Assembly: GCA_029246085.1 (NCBI GenBank)
Contig: JAQWOB010000029.1
Location: 1-33,640, forward strand
Length of the DNA: 33,640 bases
From: Gammaproteobacteria bacterium
GTDB taxonomy: Bacteria > Pseudomonadota > Gammaproteobacteria > GCA-002705445 > GCA-002716945
Direction: 5' to 3'
Below the pieces are notes generated by a model. It was given only the letters and a program-made list of their open reading frames with translations, did not search any database and was not told the origin of the DNA. How positions within the stretch are numbered: position 1 is the stretch's first letter; each line of letters opens with the position of its first letter. Shown here piece by piece: positions 22,231-33,608 of this stretch. The position numbers and the translations under genes are program-made.

Positions 22231-22925
22231 CTAGAAAGAAATGTTTCATAATCAAAAGGTAGATATCTTTTATTTTTAATTAATGACCTCTTAAATCTAT
22301 TTAAATTTGACTTCCTATCCTGCTCCACTAAATCTTTTCTAAATGATTTGTCAAAATCTAATATCCAGATTTTTAAATTGCCGTTATTAAGAGAATCTTT
22401 AGAAATCATAATATTATTTATATTCAAATCACCGTGATAAACGCCTAATATATGCATTTCCGCAACCTTTATTCCAATTTGTTTAAAAAGTTCTGGCCTT
22501 TCATATTTTAAAAATATTTCTTTATCATAATCCATTGGTTGTTGAATAAGTAACTCATCTAGAGTTATGCCAGGAATTGCTTCTGTAACTAAGTTAGCCT
22601 TATATGAAATGTCGCTATATGTAACCCACCCAATTAATGGCTTACAAGTATTAAAACTATACTTATGTAAGTAATTTAATATTTCAAACTCTCTATATGA
22701 CCGTGTACTCTTAACGTCATTATATAAGTACCAGTCATTCAAGAAAGCCATCATTCCTTTACGAAAATAGTGCTTCTTAACCCATTTTCCATCATTGATC
22801 CATTCCACATTCTGGCTTTCATCTGTTAGAAATGCATTATTAGAAAATAATTCTTCTATATTAATTCCTACATCTTTATCATAGAATATTATCTTATTAT
22901 TAATTTTTTTAGTTACTATACTCAA
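22206..22925 (-). CDS. kdkA: Kdo kinase family protein (LPS core kinase)
   Basis: RGMMAFLNDWYLYN-like KGMMAFLNDWYLYND; kinase-like catalytic loop VYHGDLNINNIMI and ILDFDKSFR; 239 aa; next to waaA. TTG start is the only start codon compatible with the full-length ORF. Confidence 0.85.
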   Translation of the reverse strand: MSIVTKKINNKIIFYDKDVGINIEELFSNNAFLTDESQNVEWINDGKWVKKHYFRKGMMAFLNDWYLYNDVKSTRSYREFEILNYLHKYSFNTCKPLIGWVTYSDISYKANLVTEAIPGITLDELLIQQPMDYDKEIFLKYERPELFKQIGIKVAEMHILGVYHGDLNINNIMISKDSLNNGNLKIWILDFDKSFRKDLVEQDRKSNLNRFKRSLIKNKRYLPFDYETFLSSYFSTINA

Positions 22926-22928
22926 ATT

Positions 22929-23966
22929 ATGCCTAAACCCATTAATTCATTAAAATCAATCTGTATCATAAGGTTATCATCTATTGGCGACATTACGCAT
23001 ATGATTCCAATAATAAAAACTCTACAAATACACTCCCCTATGACAAATATTACATGGGTTATAGGAAAAACAGAATATCATTTGGTTAAAAATATTGAGA
23101 ATATAGAGTTTATTGTAATTGATAAAAGAAAATTTATTGAGACTATAATGGCACTTTTAAGACTAAGAAAAAAGAAATGTTTTGATGTTTTACTGCATAT
23201 GCAGGTATCTTTAAGGTCAAATTTAATGACTTTATTTGTAAAAGCTAAACGTAGGATTGGCTTTGACAAGAGTAAATCAAAAAATTTTCATAGTCTGTTT
23301 ATCAATGAAAGCATAGACTCTTCTGGTAATGTGCATGTGCTTGAAACATTTTTTTATTTTTTATCAAAGATAGGAATAAAATCAAAAGAATATAGTAAAG
23401 ATATAAATATTAAAGATTCTAAAATCTCTATTTTGCCCTCAAAAGAAAAATATATTATTTTTAATCCATTCACAAGTTCTCGTAAATTTAATTATAGGGA
23501 GTGGAATATTAATAATTATAAAGTAATTATAGACTATCTAGCTAATAACTATGGAATTAATTCTGTGATTATTGGCGGATATAGTAAATATGAATTAGAA
23601 AAATCAGTTTTATTCAATAAGAGAAATAATGTAAAAAATATGGTAGGGAAAACAAACTTGCAAGATGTTTATAGTTTAATAAAATCATCTGAGTTATATA
23701 TTGGCCCTGATTCTGGTACTCTCCATATAGCGTCTATGCTTTTAAAACCAGTGATAGGCCTATATGCAACATCCAATCCCCTAAGAACTGGGCCTTATTA
23801 TGAGATGAAATATACTATCAATAAATATCCTGAAGCCTTAATGATGTTTAATAAAAAAACTGAAAATACTGCTAAATGGGGAGAACGTATACGTAATAAA
23901 AATGCAATGTCATTAATTAAAACTCAGGATGTGATTAATAGTATAGATAAGATATTAAAGTTTTGA
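22929..23966 (+). CDS. glycosyltransferase family 9 (LPS heptosyltransferase-like)
   Basis: ICIIRLSSIGDITHMIPIIKTLQIHSPMTNITWVIGK...RIGFDKSKSKNFHSLFIN...SELYIGPDSGTLHIASMLLKPVIGLYATSNPLRTGPY. Confidence 0.9.
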   Translation: MPKPINSLKSICIIRLSSIGDITHMIPIIKTLQIHSPMTNITWVIGKTEYHLVKNIENIEFIVIDKRKFIETIMALLRLRKKKCFDVLLHMQVSLRSNLMTLFVKAKRRIGFDKSKSKNFHSLFINESIDSSGNVHVLETFFYFLSKIGIKSKEYSKDINIKDSKISILPSKEKYIIFNPFTSSRKFNYREWNINNYKVIIDYLANNYGINSVIIGGYSKYELEKSVLFNKRNNVKNMVGKTNLQDVYSLIKSSELYIGPDSGTLHIASMLLKPVIGLYATSNPLRTGPYYEMKYTINKYPEALMMFNKKTENTAKWGERIRNKNAMSLIKTQDVINSIDKILKF

Positions 23967-24440
23967 GACTTTATCTATTATTGATGTTGAGGATTTACCT
24001 TCAATCAAATCAATTAAGACTACTTTTTTTCCATTCTTAATTAAGCAGTCTTCACCAGCAACTTTTTTTCCTTTGTAATCACTTCCTTTGATTAAAATTT
24101 CTGGCAAAATTTTACATATTATTTCTTCAGGACTTTCATTATCAAACAAGATAATATGGTCTACAGAGCTTAAACATGATAAGACATATGCTCTGTCAAG
24201 TTCTGAAACAATTGGTCGGTCTTTGGATTTAATTTTTTTAATAGATAAATCACTATTAAGCGCAACTATCAAGATATCACCAAGCTTCTTAGATTTCTCT
24301 AAAATATAAGTGTGCCCTGCATGAAGAATATCAAAACACCCATTAGTCATTACAATTTTTTTATCGCTAGCCTCATAAGACAAGCATAAAGCCTTAAGGT
24401 CTTTTAAATCTCTTATTAGTTTATTATTTTTTAGATTCAT
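23955..24440 (-). CDS. hldE: D-glycero-beta-D-manno-heptose 1-phosphate adenylyltransferase (HldE C-terminal domain / RfaE2)
   Basis: KIVMTNGCFDILHAGHTYILEKSKKLGDILIVALNSDLSIKKIKSKDRPIVSELDRAYVLSCLSSVDHIILFD; nucleotidyltransferase HxGH motif. Confidence 0.92.
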   Translation of the reverse strand: MNLKNNKLIRDLKDLKALCLSYEASDKKIVMTNGCFDILHAGHTYILEKSKKLGDILIVALNSDLSIKKIKSKDRPIVSELDRAYVLSCLSSVDHIILFDNESPEEIICKILPEILIKGSDYKGKKVAGEDCLIKNGKKVVLIDLIEGKSSTSIIDKVSKL

Positions 24441-25350
24441 TAGCTAATTCAGTTTGACTTACACTTGTTGACCCAAGTTTTTGTACAGATAGACCAGCAG
24501 CTATATTAGACATTTTTACTGCTGAAGCAATATTACGCCCTGCAATAATATAAGTAGATAGTATTGATATAACCGTGTCTCCAGCTCCCGTAACATCAAA
24601 CACATCTTGTTGAGATGCAGAATATGATGTAGATTTTTTTGATTCAAACAATGTCATACCTTTTTTACCTTCTGTTACAAGCAAATATTGCAAAGAAAGC
24701 TTTTTTCTAAGTTTTTCACCTTTCTCTTTAAATTCTTCTATATTTTTAGATATTCCAGCTACTGCCTCAAACTCACTTAGATTCGGTTTTAGTAAAAATG
24801 CCTTTTTATAAAAACTAAAGTCTAACCCTTTAGGGTCTACAAAAGTTTTGATACCAAGCTTAAAAGCCTTGGATAAAATCTTCTTAACAATTGGCTTAAC
24901 CATTCCTTTATCATAATCAGAAATAACAATACCGTCATAACTGCCCAAATCTGTTTCTATAAGTTTAAGGTTATCTATAACTTTCTTTGATAAATTTTTA
25001 TCTTCATGATCAATTCTCATAATCTGCTGATTTTTATCAATAACTCGTAATTTAATTGTAGTTCTTATCTTTGGGTCTTCTATGGGCTTATAATTAATTG
25101 CTGATGATGAAATAATTTCATATAATTTTATAGAGGCTTCATCTTGACCTGTCAAACCTATCAATTTAACATCCATGCCAAAGTCAGATAAGTTTTTTGC
25201 AACATTAGCGGCTCCGCCAGGCTTATCTATTGATGATGAAACATCTAAGATAGGAACAGGAGCTTCAGGCGATATTCTATTAACCTGACCCATCCAATAT
25301 CTATCTAGCATAATGTCTCCAATAACTAGTATTTTCTTTTTTGGAATCAT
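24424..25350 (-). CDS. hldE: D-glycero-beta-D-manno-heptose-7-phosphate kinase (HldE N-terminal domain / RfaE1)
   Basis: ILVIGDIMLDRYWMGQVNRISPEAPVPILDVSSSIDKPGGAANVAKNLSDFG...VFDVTGAGDTVISILSTYI (PfkB/ribokinase family); overlaps the RfaE2 ORF by 17 bp in a different frame. Confidence 0.94.
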   Translation of the reverse strand: MIPKKKILVIGDIMLDRYWMGQVNRISPEAPVPILDVSSSIDKPGGAANVAKNLSDFGMDVKLIGLTGQDEASIKLYEIISSSAINYKPIEDPKIRTTIKLRVIDKNQQIMRIDHEDKNLSKKVIDNLKLIETDLGSYDGIVISDYDKGMVKPIVKKILSKAFKLGIKTFVDPKGLDFSFYKKAFLLKPNLSEFEAVAGISKNIEEFKEKGEKLRKKLSLQYLLVTEGKKGMTLFESKKSTSYSASQQDVFDVTGAGDTVISILSTYIIAGRNIASAVKMSNIAAGLSVQKLGSTSVSQTELANESKK

Positions 25351-26280
25351 TTATTTATCTGAGATAACGGTTAACCATTCATTATGTTTGTCATAAGTCC
25401 CTTTAATAAGGCTGAAATAATTTTCTTGTAGCATCTTAGTTATAGGGCCAGGTATTCCGTTGTTAATTTTTGTTTTATCTATCTCTATTATAGGCGTTAC
25501 TTCCGCAGCAGTGCCAGTAAAAAAAGCTTCGTCACAGTCAAAAACTTCTTCTAACTTAATTTTTCTCTCTATAGTTTCTATTCCTAAATCATTAGCCAGC
25601 GTAATAATGGTTTTTCTAGTTATTCCATCCAGAACAGTGAGTAATTCTGGTGTGATCAATTGATTATCCTTGACTAAGAAAATATTTTCACCCGAACCTT
25701 CATTTACAGAATCATCTGTTCCTAGGATGAGAGCTTCATCATACCCTGATGCCAAAGCATCTCTTAATGCTAAGCTTGAATTTATATAATTCCCGGTTGC
25801 CTTTGCCTTATATAGCATTGCTTCTGGGTGTCTTTTAGGGAATGGAGAAACCTTAACCCTAATACCATTAATAATTTTTTCAGCACCAAGATAAGGCCCC
25901 CAGTCCCATGCTGCTATAGCACAGTGTACTTTTAAGTTATCCGCTCTGAGCCCCATTCCTTCGCTACCATAAAAACATAGCGGCCTAATATAAGCATTAT
26001 TCAAATTATTTTTACTAACAGCATCGCATTGCGCGTGCATAAGCGTTTCTTTATCAAAAGGAATTTTCATTCCAACTAAATTAGCTGAATTAAATAGTCT
26101 GTCGGTATGATCTTCCAGTCTGAATATTGCTGGTCCTGATTTAGTCTCATAGGCTCTAACGCCTTCAAATACACCGGTTCCATAATGTAAAGTATTAGTG
26201 AGAACATGAATTTTTGCATCTTTCCAATCACGGAAAGATCCGTCCATCCATATTTGGCCTTCTAGGTCAGACATTATCAT
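25351..26280 (-). CDS. ilvE: branched-chain amino acid aminotransferase
   Basis: IWMDGSFRDWKDAKIHVLTNTLHYGTGVFEGVRAYETKSGPAIFRLEDHTDRLFNSANLVGM...YKAKATGNYINSSLA...EALILGTDDSVNEGSGENIFLVKD. Start at 26280 or 26274. Confidence 0.96.
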   Translation of the reverse strand: MIMSDLEGQIWMDGSFRDWKDAKIHVLTNTLHYGTGVFEGVRAYETKSGPAIFRLEDHTDRLFNSANLVGMKIPFDKETLMHAQCDAVSKNNLNNAYIRPLCFYGSEGMGLRADNLKVHCAIAAWDWGPYLGAEKIINGIRVKVSPFPKRHPEAMLYKAKATGNYINSSLALRDALASGYDEALILGTDDSVNEGSGENIFLVKDNQLITPELLTVLDGITRKTIITLANDLGIETIERKIKLEEVFDCDEAFFTGTAAEVTPIIEIDKTKINNGIPGPITKMLQENYFSLIKGTYDKHNEWLTVISDK

Positions 26281-26400
26281 GAGTTATCACTTTTCATTAT
26301 AAATTAACTGAAAATCATAGCATGACTTAAGTAACTAAAATACATGTATTTTTTGTTTGATTCTTAACTCTAATGCCTTTAAATGTTAATTTAGTAGGTA

Positions 26401-26419
26401 TATAATGAGAATCATTCGC
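26401..26419. promoter_or_regulatory. candidate Fur box / promoter of the iron ABC transporter
   Basis: TATAATGAGAATCATTCGC matches 15 of 19 positions of the classical Fur consensus GATAATGATAATCATTATC by hand alignment; overlaps a perfect TATAAT at 26401-26406; 46 bp upstream of the substrate-binding-protein start. Confidence 0.75.
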
Positions 26420-26465
26420 GTTTATAAAAAGTGAATACATATCGATAACTCTGAGAACTATAAAT

Positions 26466-27527
26466 ATGAACAAAATAATACGGAATATTTTTTTACTATC
26501 CCTGGTAATATTTATTGGTCACTACAATGATGTATCAGCAGAATCACATGGGTCTTATAAAACCAATGAATCTAAGGAAGTAAATGTTTATAGCGCTAGG
26601 AAGACATATCTAATGAAACCATTATTCCAGGCTTTCAAAAAAGATACCGGTATAACTGTAAATATAATATCTGGTAAATCAAAAGAATTGCAAAATAGAA
26701 TAGAAAGGGAAGGCTTGAATACAAGGGCAGATGTATTTCTTACTGTTGATGCTGGTAATTTGCATATAGCTAAATCCAAGGATTTATTAAAAAAAATATA
26801 TTCAGAAAAGATAAATAAGCTAGTTCCCTCTTATCTGAGAGATGAGGATGGTTACTGGTATGGCTTATCAGTTCGGTCCAGAGTTATTATGTATAATCCA
26901 AATACAGTGAAACTTAGTGATCTTTCAACTTATGAAGATATGGCAAATAAAAAATGGAAAGGACGCATATGTGTTAGGTCATCTGGAAATATCTATAACC
27001 AATCTTTGCTTGCATCTCTAATTTATCATTTGGGTGAAAAAAAATCTGAAGAATGGGCTAAAAATATTGTGAAGAATTTTTCAAGGAAACCTAAAGGTAA
27101 TGATAGGACACAAATGACATCTGTTGTCCTTGGACAATGTGATATAACATTAGCTAACACTTACTATCTTGGTAAATGGATGTCTTCAGAAAAAGAGGAA
27201 GAAAAAAAATATGCCAAACAAATTGCCGTCTATTTTCCTAATCAAAATGATAGAGGAGCGCATATAAATATAAGTGGTGCTGCAGTTGTCAAACATTCAA
27301 AGAATACTGGTAATGCTATTAAATTAATTGAATATCTTGCTAGTGACAAAGCTCAAGAGTTATATGCTAAAACTAATCATGAGTATCCAATTAGGGAAAA
27401 TATTGATGTTAGTGATATTGTAAAGTCTTGGGGATATCCTTTTAAGCAAGATCGTTTGTCTGCAAACCAACTAGGCAAGAATAATAATAAAGCTGTCAAG
27501 ATATTTGACAAGGTAAATTGGCAGTAA
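26466..27527 (+). CDS. fbpA: Fe(III) ABC transporter, periplasmic substrate-binding protein (FbpA/FutA/IdiA family)
   Basis: Signal peptide; VNVYSARKTYLMKPLFQAFKKDTGITVNIISGKSKELQNRIEREG..ADVFLTVDAGNL...YWYGLSVRSRVIMYNP...ANTYYLGKW...AVVKHSKNTGNAIKLIEYLASDKAQELYA. Confidence 0.92.
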   Translation: MNKIIRNIFLLSLVIFIGHYNDVSAESHGSYKTNESKEVNVYSARKTYLMKPLFQAFKKDTGITVNIISGKSKELQNRIEREGLNTRADVFLTVDAGNLHIAKSKDLLKKIYSEKINKLVPSYLRDEDGYWYGLSVRSRVIMYNPNTVKLSDLSTYEDMANKKWKGRICVRSSGNIYNQSLLASLIYHLGEKKSEEWAKNIVKNFSRKPKGNDRTQMTSVVLGQCDITLANTYYLGKWMSSEKEEEKKYAKQIAVYFPNQNDRGAHINISGAAVVKHSKNTGNAIKLIEYLASDKAQELYAKTNHEYPIRENIDVSDIVKSWGYPFKQDRLSANQLGKNNNKAVKIFDKVNWQ

Positions 27528-27531
27528 CTTT

Positions 27532-29169
27532 ATGTTTGTAAAACTATTAGGCTATAAAGACCAAATTTTTTTATTCCTTATAACCTCAATAGTAATAATT
27601 CCAATTATAACTGTAATCTCATATATATTTTCTCCATCAACTGAACTATGGGGGCATTTAGCCAATAATCTTCTAGCTGAGTATCTTCTTAATACTTTCG
27701 TAATATTAATATTTGTTGGGATAATTTCCACTATTCTTGGAGTATCTTGCGCATGGCTGGTCACCATGTATAAATTCCCAGGCAAAGATATATTTAAGTG
27801 GTTATTAGTTATGCCCATAGCAATACCAACATATGTAGCAGCATATATATATGCAGGACTAGTGGAGCCCTCAGGATTTTTATTTGACTCTATTGAGAAT
27901 ACATTTGGACTAGGCAAAGAGTTATATAGCTTAGTTAATCTAAGAAATATTTATGGAGTAATATTCATATTAAGTATATGTCTGTATCCTTATATATACT
28001 TATTAACATATTCATCATTTAAAGAACAATCAGGTTGCGCGATAGAAGTTGGTAAATCACTAGGTTTAAATAAAAAAGAATTATTCAGCAGAATAAGTAT
28101 TCCTCTTGCTAGACCAGGTATAATCGCGGGATTAAGTCTTGTGATGATGGAGACATTAGCTGAATTTGGAACTATGGATTACTATGGGATTAGTACATTT
28201 ACTACTGGTATATATAGGACATGGTTTGCATTCGGGGATGATACTAGCGCCTTACATTTAGCATCTATCCTGCTTACCTTTGTTTTCATACTTATAACAT
28301 TAGAAAAATATTCAAGAGGTCGAAGTAAGTATACTCATACATCTCAAAAATCAATATTAGTGAAACCAATTAATATGTCTGCTAAAAATGGTACTTATGC
28401 ATTTTTATGGTGCTCATTAATTTCTTTGCTTGGATTTATTATTCCTATTATTCAATTATTTTTATGGTTGATAGAAACTTACTCACATTTTTTTAAGGAT
28501 GATTTTTTAAAAATTATAATGAATACTGTAGCGATAGCATCTCTTTCTTCAGTTATAATAGTCTTAATCTCAATATATGCATCATATGTGAATAGATCAA
28601 CAAATAGTTTATATACTAAATTCTCGCTAAAAGTTTTTTCTATTGGATATTCAATACCAGGTGTTGTAATTGCGGTTGGAATTATTATACCAATTACTTT
28701 GATAGACAATTTTCAGGCATTAATATTTGGGTCACCTATATTTTACTTTAGTGGATCTTTTGTGGCGCTCATAATCTCATATTTAGTTAGATTTTCTACA
28801 ATATCTTTTAATACAACAGAATCAGGTTTGAGTAAAATAAAAAATAATATAGATTTGACTGCAAAGTCTTTTGGTTTTTCTAGCTTTAAGATACTAAAAA
28901 ATATCCATATACCAATGATGAAAACAACTGTAATCACTTCTTTTATATTAGTATTTGTAGATATCGTAAAGGAGTTACCAGCAACATTAATATTGCGACC
29001 ATTTAATTTTGACACCTTGGCAATACATATTTATGAGTTGGCATCATCAGAACAATTGTCACTTATAGCCTCACCAGCATTAATCCTAATTATTATTGGG
29101 CTGATTCCTGTGATAATATTAATTAAGAAAACAGTTAATAATGGAAATCAAAATGAAATTAGAAATTGA
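27532..29169 (+). CDS. fbpB: Fe(III) ABC transporter permease (two fused permease domains)
   Basis: 545-aa multi-TM protein with two EAA-like loops (EVGKSLGLNKKELFSRISIPLARPGIIAG; LTAKSFGFSSFKILKNIHIPMMKTTVITS); follows the substrate-binding protein. Confidence 0.93.
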   Translation: MFVKLLGYKDQIFLFLITSIVIIPIITVISYIFSPSTELWGHLANNLLAEYLLNTFVILIFVGIISTILGVSCAWLVTMYKFPGKDIFKWLLVMPIAIPTYVAAYIYAGLVEPSGFLFDSIENTFGLGKELYSLVNLRNIYGVIFILSICLYPYIYLLTYSSFKEQSGCAIEVGKSLGLNKKELFSRISIPLARPGIIAGLSLVMMETLAEFGTMDYYGISTFTTGIYRTWFAFGDDTSALHLASILLTFVFILITLEKYSRGRSKYTHTSQKSILVKPINMSAKNGTYAFLWCSLISLLGFIIPIIQLFLWLIETYSHFFKDDFLKIIMNTVAIASLSSVIIVLISIYASYVNRSTNSLYTKFSLKVFSIGYSIPGVVIAVGIIIPITLIDNFQALIFGSPIFYFSGSFVALIISYLVRFSTISFNTTESGLSKIKNNIDLTAKSFGFSSFKILKNIHIPMMKTTVITSFILVFVDIVKELPATLILRPFNFDTLAIHIYELASSEQLSLIASPALILIIIGLIPVIILIKKTVNNGNQNEIRN

Positions 29170-30187
29170 AAATATTTCATTAAATTTAGATAATGATAGA
29201 ATTTTAGACAGCCTCTCTTTAACCGTAAAAGAAGAAGAAATTATATCCATAATAGGTCCCAGCGCATCTGGAAAAAGTTCTTTGCTGAGAGTAATTGCTG
29301 GATTTGAAAATATATCTTCAGGAAAAGTAAAATTAAATGGTCAAACAGTCGATGATACATCCATAATTATTGAGCCTCAAAAAAGAAATATAGGTATAAT
29401 TTTTCAAGACCTTGCTTTATTTCCCCATTTAAATTGTGCGGAAAATATAACCTTTGGTATATCTGAATTATCCTCTAAAGAAAAAATGGAGCGTTTGGAT
29501 AGATTAGTAAAGGTTCTAGATATTATAGAAATATCTAAAAAATATCCTCATGAGATATCTGGAGGTCAACAACAGAGAGTTGCTATAGCTAGAGCTCTTG
29601 CTCCAAAACCAGAGATTCTCTTATTAGATGAACCATTTAGTGCATTAGATGAAAATTTAAAAGAAAAGCTTTTAGCAGATGTAAAAATATTACTTAAAGA
29701 AGAAAAAATAACTACAATCGTAATCACTCATAACATTAAAGAAGCATTTCAAATATCTGATAAGATTGCATTTTTAAGCAATAAAAAAATTATACAATTT
29801 GAGAGTGCTTATAATATTTATCATAAACCCTTAACAAGAGAGATAGCAAATTTCTGTGGCATTGGGAGTTTCATTAATGGAGAAATAATTGATAAAAATC
29901 ATGTAGAGACGAGTCTTGGTAAACATTTTGGTGATACAACATCATATGAAATTGGCTCTAGTATAGATATTTTAATTAGGCCTGATGATATCATTCATGA
30001 CGATGATTCTGCTAAATCAGCACGGGTGATAGAAAAAATTTTTCATGGTTCAGATTTCTTATATAAATTAAAGCTTAATAGTGGTGAAAATATATTTTGT
30101 TATACGCCAAGTCATCATGATCATGGTCTTAATGAAGTAATCGGAATAAAATCTGAAATGGACCATTTAATATTATTCAATAAATAA
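29153..30187 (+). CDS. fbpC: Fe(III) ABC transporter ATP-binding protein
   Basis: Walker A GPSASGKSSLL, signature ISGGQQQRVAIARALAPKPEILLLDEPFSALD; C-terminal TOBE-like domain. ATG at 29153 or 29141. Confidence 0.94.
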   Translation: MKLEIENISLNLDNDRILDSLSLTVKEEEIISIIGPSASGKSSLLRVIAGFENISSGKVKLNGQTVDDTSIIIEPQKRNIGIIFQDLALFPHLNCAENITFGISELSSKEKMERLDRLVKVLDIIEISKKYPHEISGGQQQRVAIARALAPKPEILLLDEPFSALDENLKEKLLADVKILLKEEKITTIVITHNIKEAFQISDKIAFLSNKKIIQFESAYNIYHKPLTREIANFCGIGSFINGEIIDKNHVETSLGKHFGDTTSYEIGSSIDILIRPDDIIHDDDSAKSARVIEKIFHGSDFLYKLKLNSGENIFCYTPSHHDHGLNEVIGIKSEMDHLILFNK

Positions 30188-31834
30188 TCAAAACTCTCTT
30201 AACTTTCTTCTAAGAATCTTTCCTACATTATTTTTAGGAATTTCATCTATAAATATAACCTTCTTTGGTATCTTATAAACTGCTAAACCTTTTTTGCAAA
30301 AATTAATTACTTCAATTTCTCCTAATTTTTTTTCCTCTTTGACAATAAACAATTTTATACTCTCTCCTCTATTAGAATCATTGACTCCAATTACTCCACA
30401 TTCTCTGACATCTGGGTGTTGCGATACATAATCTTCAATTTCATTTGGATAAACATTAAATCCAGAAGAAATAATCATATCTTTTTTTCTATCAACAATT
30501 TTTAAAGAACCATTTTCATTAATAATTGCAATATCTCCTGTTTTAAAAAATCCGTCATCTGTAAAAGAATTTTTAGTTTCTTCTGGGTTATTCCAGTATT
30601 CAGACATAACCTGTGGACCTTTTACACAAAGTTCTCCTTCTTGATTAATGTTAAGTTCATTATTTTTTTCATCCCTTATTGAAATATCTGTTGATGGCAT
30701 AGGTAGTCCAATCGTACCATTAAATGGTTCAGATATAATGTTAACTGATACAATCGGAGCAGTTTCAGTTAAACCATAACCTTGAGTAATATCAACTCCA
30801 GTTATTTTTTTCCACTTCTTAGCAGTACTACTTAATACAGACATTCCTCCTCCAACAGTAAACTTTAAAGCATTAAAATTAATTTTTTTAAATGAAGAAC
30901 TCGTTAATAATAAATTAAACAATGTATTAACTCCAGTGATAACAGTAAACTTATTTTTCTTTAATGTATTTACAAAACTCTTCAAGTCTCTTGGATTTGT
31001 TACCAATATATTATTCGAACCAATGCTATAAAAATACATTAAGTTAACGGTAAATGAAAAAATATGATAAAGCGGTAATGCTGTTATAATACTCTCTTTC
31101 CCAGGAACAACTATAGGGCCAACCCATGTATTTAACTGCTCAATATTAGCCAGTATATTTCCATGAGTAAGGACTGCAGCTTTAGACTTTCCTGTGGTAC
31201 CACCAGTATATTGTAATAGTGCAATATTCTTATTTTCTAAAAATATATTCTTTCTAAGATATGAATTCTTTAATGTATCAGAAAATAATAAATAATCATT
31301 ATTGAGGGAAATCTTCGGTCCTTTGAAAAAAAATACTGTTTTAATAAGTGCTGACATGACAGGAGAAAGTAGATCTGTTACCCGACAAACAATAATATTT
31401 TTAATTAATGTATTTTTTACGACAGGTTCTAGCTCAGACACAAACCTATCTAGAACAATTATTGTTTCTGCTCCAGAATCATTTAATGCACTTTCTATCT
31501 CCCTACCTTTAAATAACGGATTTATATTTATAACTATAGCTCCAGCTAAATATGACCCAAATAATGCAACTGGATAAGTTAAAAGATTTGGCAACATTAT
31601 TGCAACTTTAGATCTCTTGGTAATGGATAATTGATTTTGAAGATAAGCTCCAAATTTTTCCGAATATCTATCTATTTTTTTATAGCTTAATCGAGTATTC
31701 AAATTTGTAAAAGCAGTATGATCTGGAAAAAGAGAAGATGAGTTTTTCATCAAATCTATAATTGAGTTAAATTTTAAACTATTAATTGTTGGCGATATAT
31801 TTTTTGGATAATGTTTAAGCCAAATTTTTTTCAT
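30188..31834 (-). CDS. fadD: long-chain acyl-CoA synthetase (AMP-dependent ligase)
   Basis: LLQYTGGTTGKSKAAVLTHGNI (P-loop), TQGYGLTETAPIVSVN, GFFKTGDIAIINENGSLKIVDRKKDMIISSGFNVYPNEIEDYVSQHP, PKNNVGKILRRKLRE. Confidence 0.94.
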   Translation of the reverse strand: MKKIWLKHYPKNISPTINSLKFNSIIDLMKNSSSLFPDHTAFTNLNTRLSYKKIDRYSEKFGAYLQNQLSITKRSKVAIMLPNLLTYPVALFGSYLAGAIVININPLFKGREIESALNDSGAETIIVLDRFVSELEPVVKNTLIKNIIVCRVTDLLSPVMSALIKTVFFFKGPKISLNNDYLLFSDTLKNSYLRKNIFLENKNIALLQYTGGTTGKSKAAVLTHGNILANIEQLNTWVGPIVVPGKESIITALPLYHIFSFTVNLMYFYSIGSNNILVTNPRDLKSFVNTLKKNKFTVITGVNTLFNLLLTSSSFKKINFNALKFTVGGGMSVLSSTAKKWKKITGVDITQGYGLTETAPIVSVNIISEPFNGTIGLPMPSTDISIRDEKNNELNINQEGELCVKGPQVMSEYWNNPEETKNSFTDDGFFKTGDIAIINENGSLKIVDRKKDMIISSGFNVYPNEIEDYVSQHPDVRECGVIGVNDSNRGESIKLFIVKEEKKLGEIEVINFCKKGLAVYKIPKKVIFIDEIPKNNVGKILRRKLREF

Positions 31835-31846
31835 AAATATATCTTA

Positions 31847-31884
31847 ACATTAAAAATAACAAAGCCTCTATAGAAAGAGGCTTT
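31847..31884 (-). terminator. Rho-independent terminator downstream of groL
   Basis: Minus-strand AAAGCCTC-TTTCTATA-GAGGCTTT hairpin (8-bp perfect stem) followed by GTTATTTTTAATG. Confidence 0.85.
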
Positions 31885-31914
31885 GAAATAAATTTGTAAT
31901 AATACAAATATGGA

Positions 31915-33600
<1,686 letters not shown>

Positions 33601-33608
33601 CTATTAAT

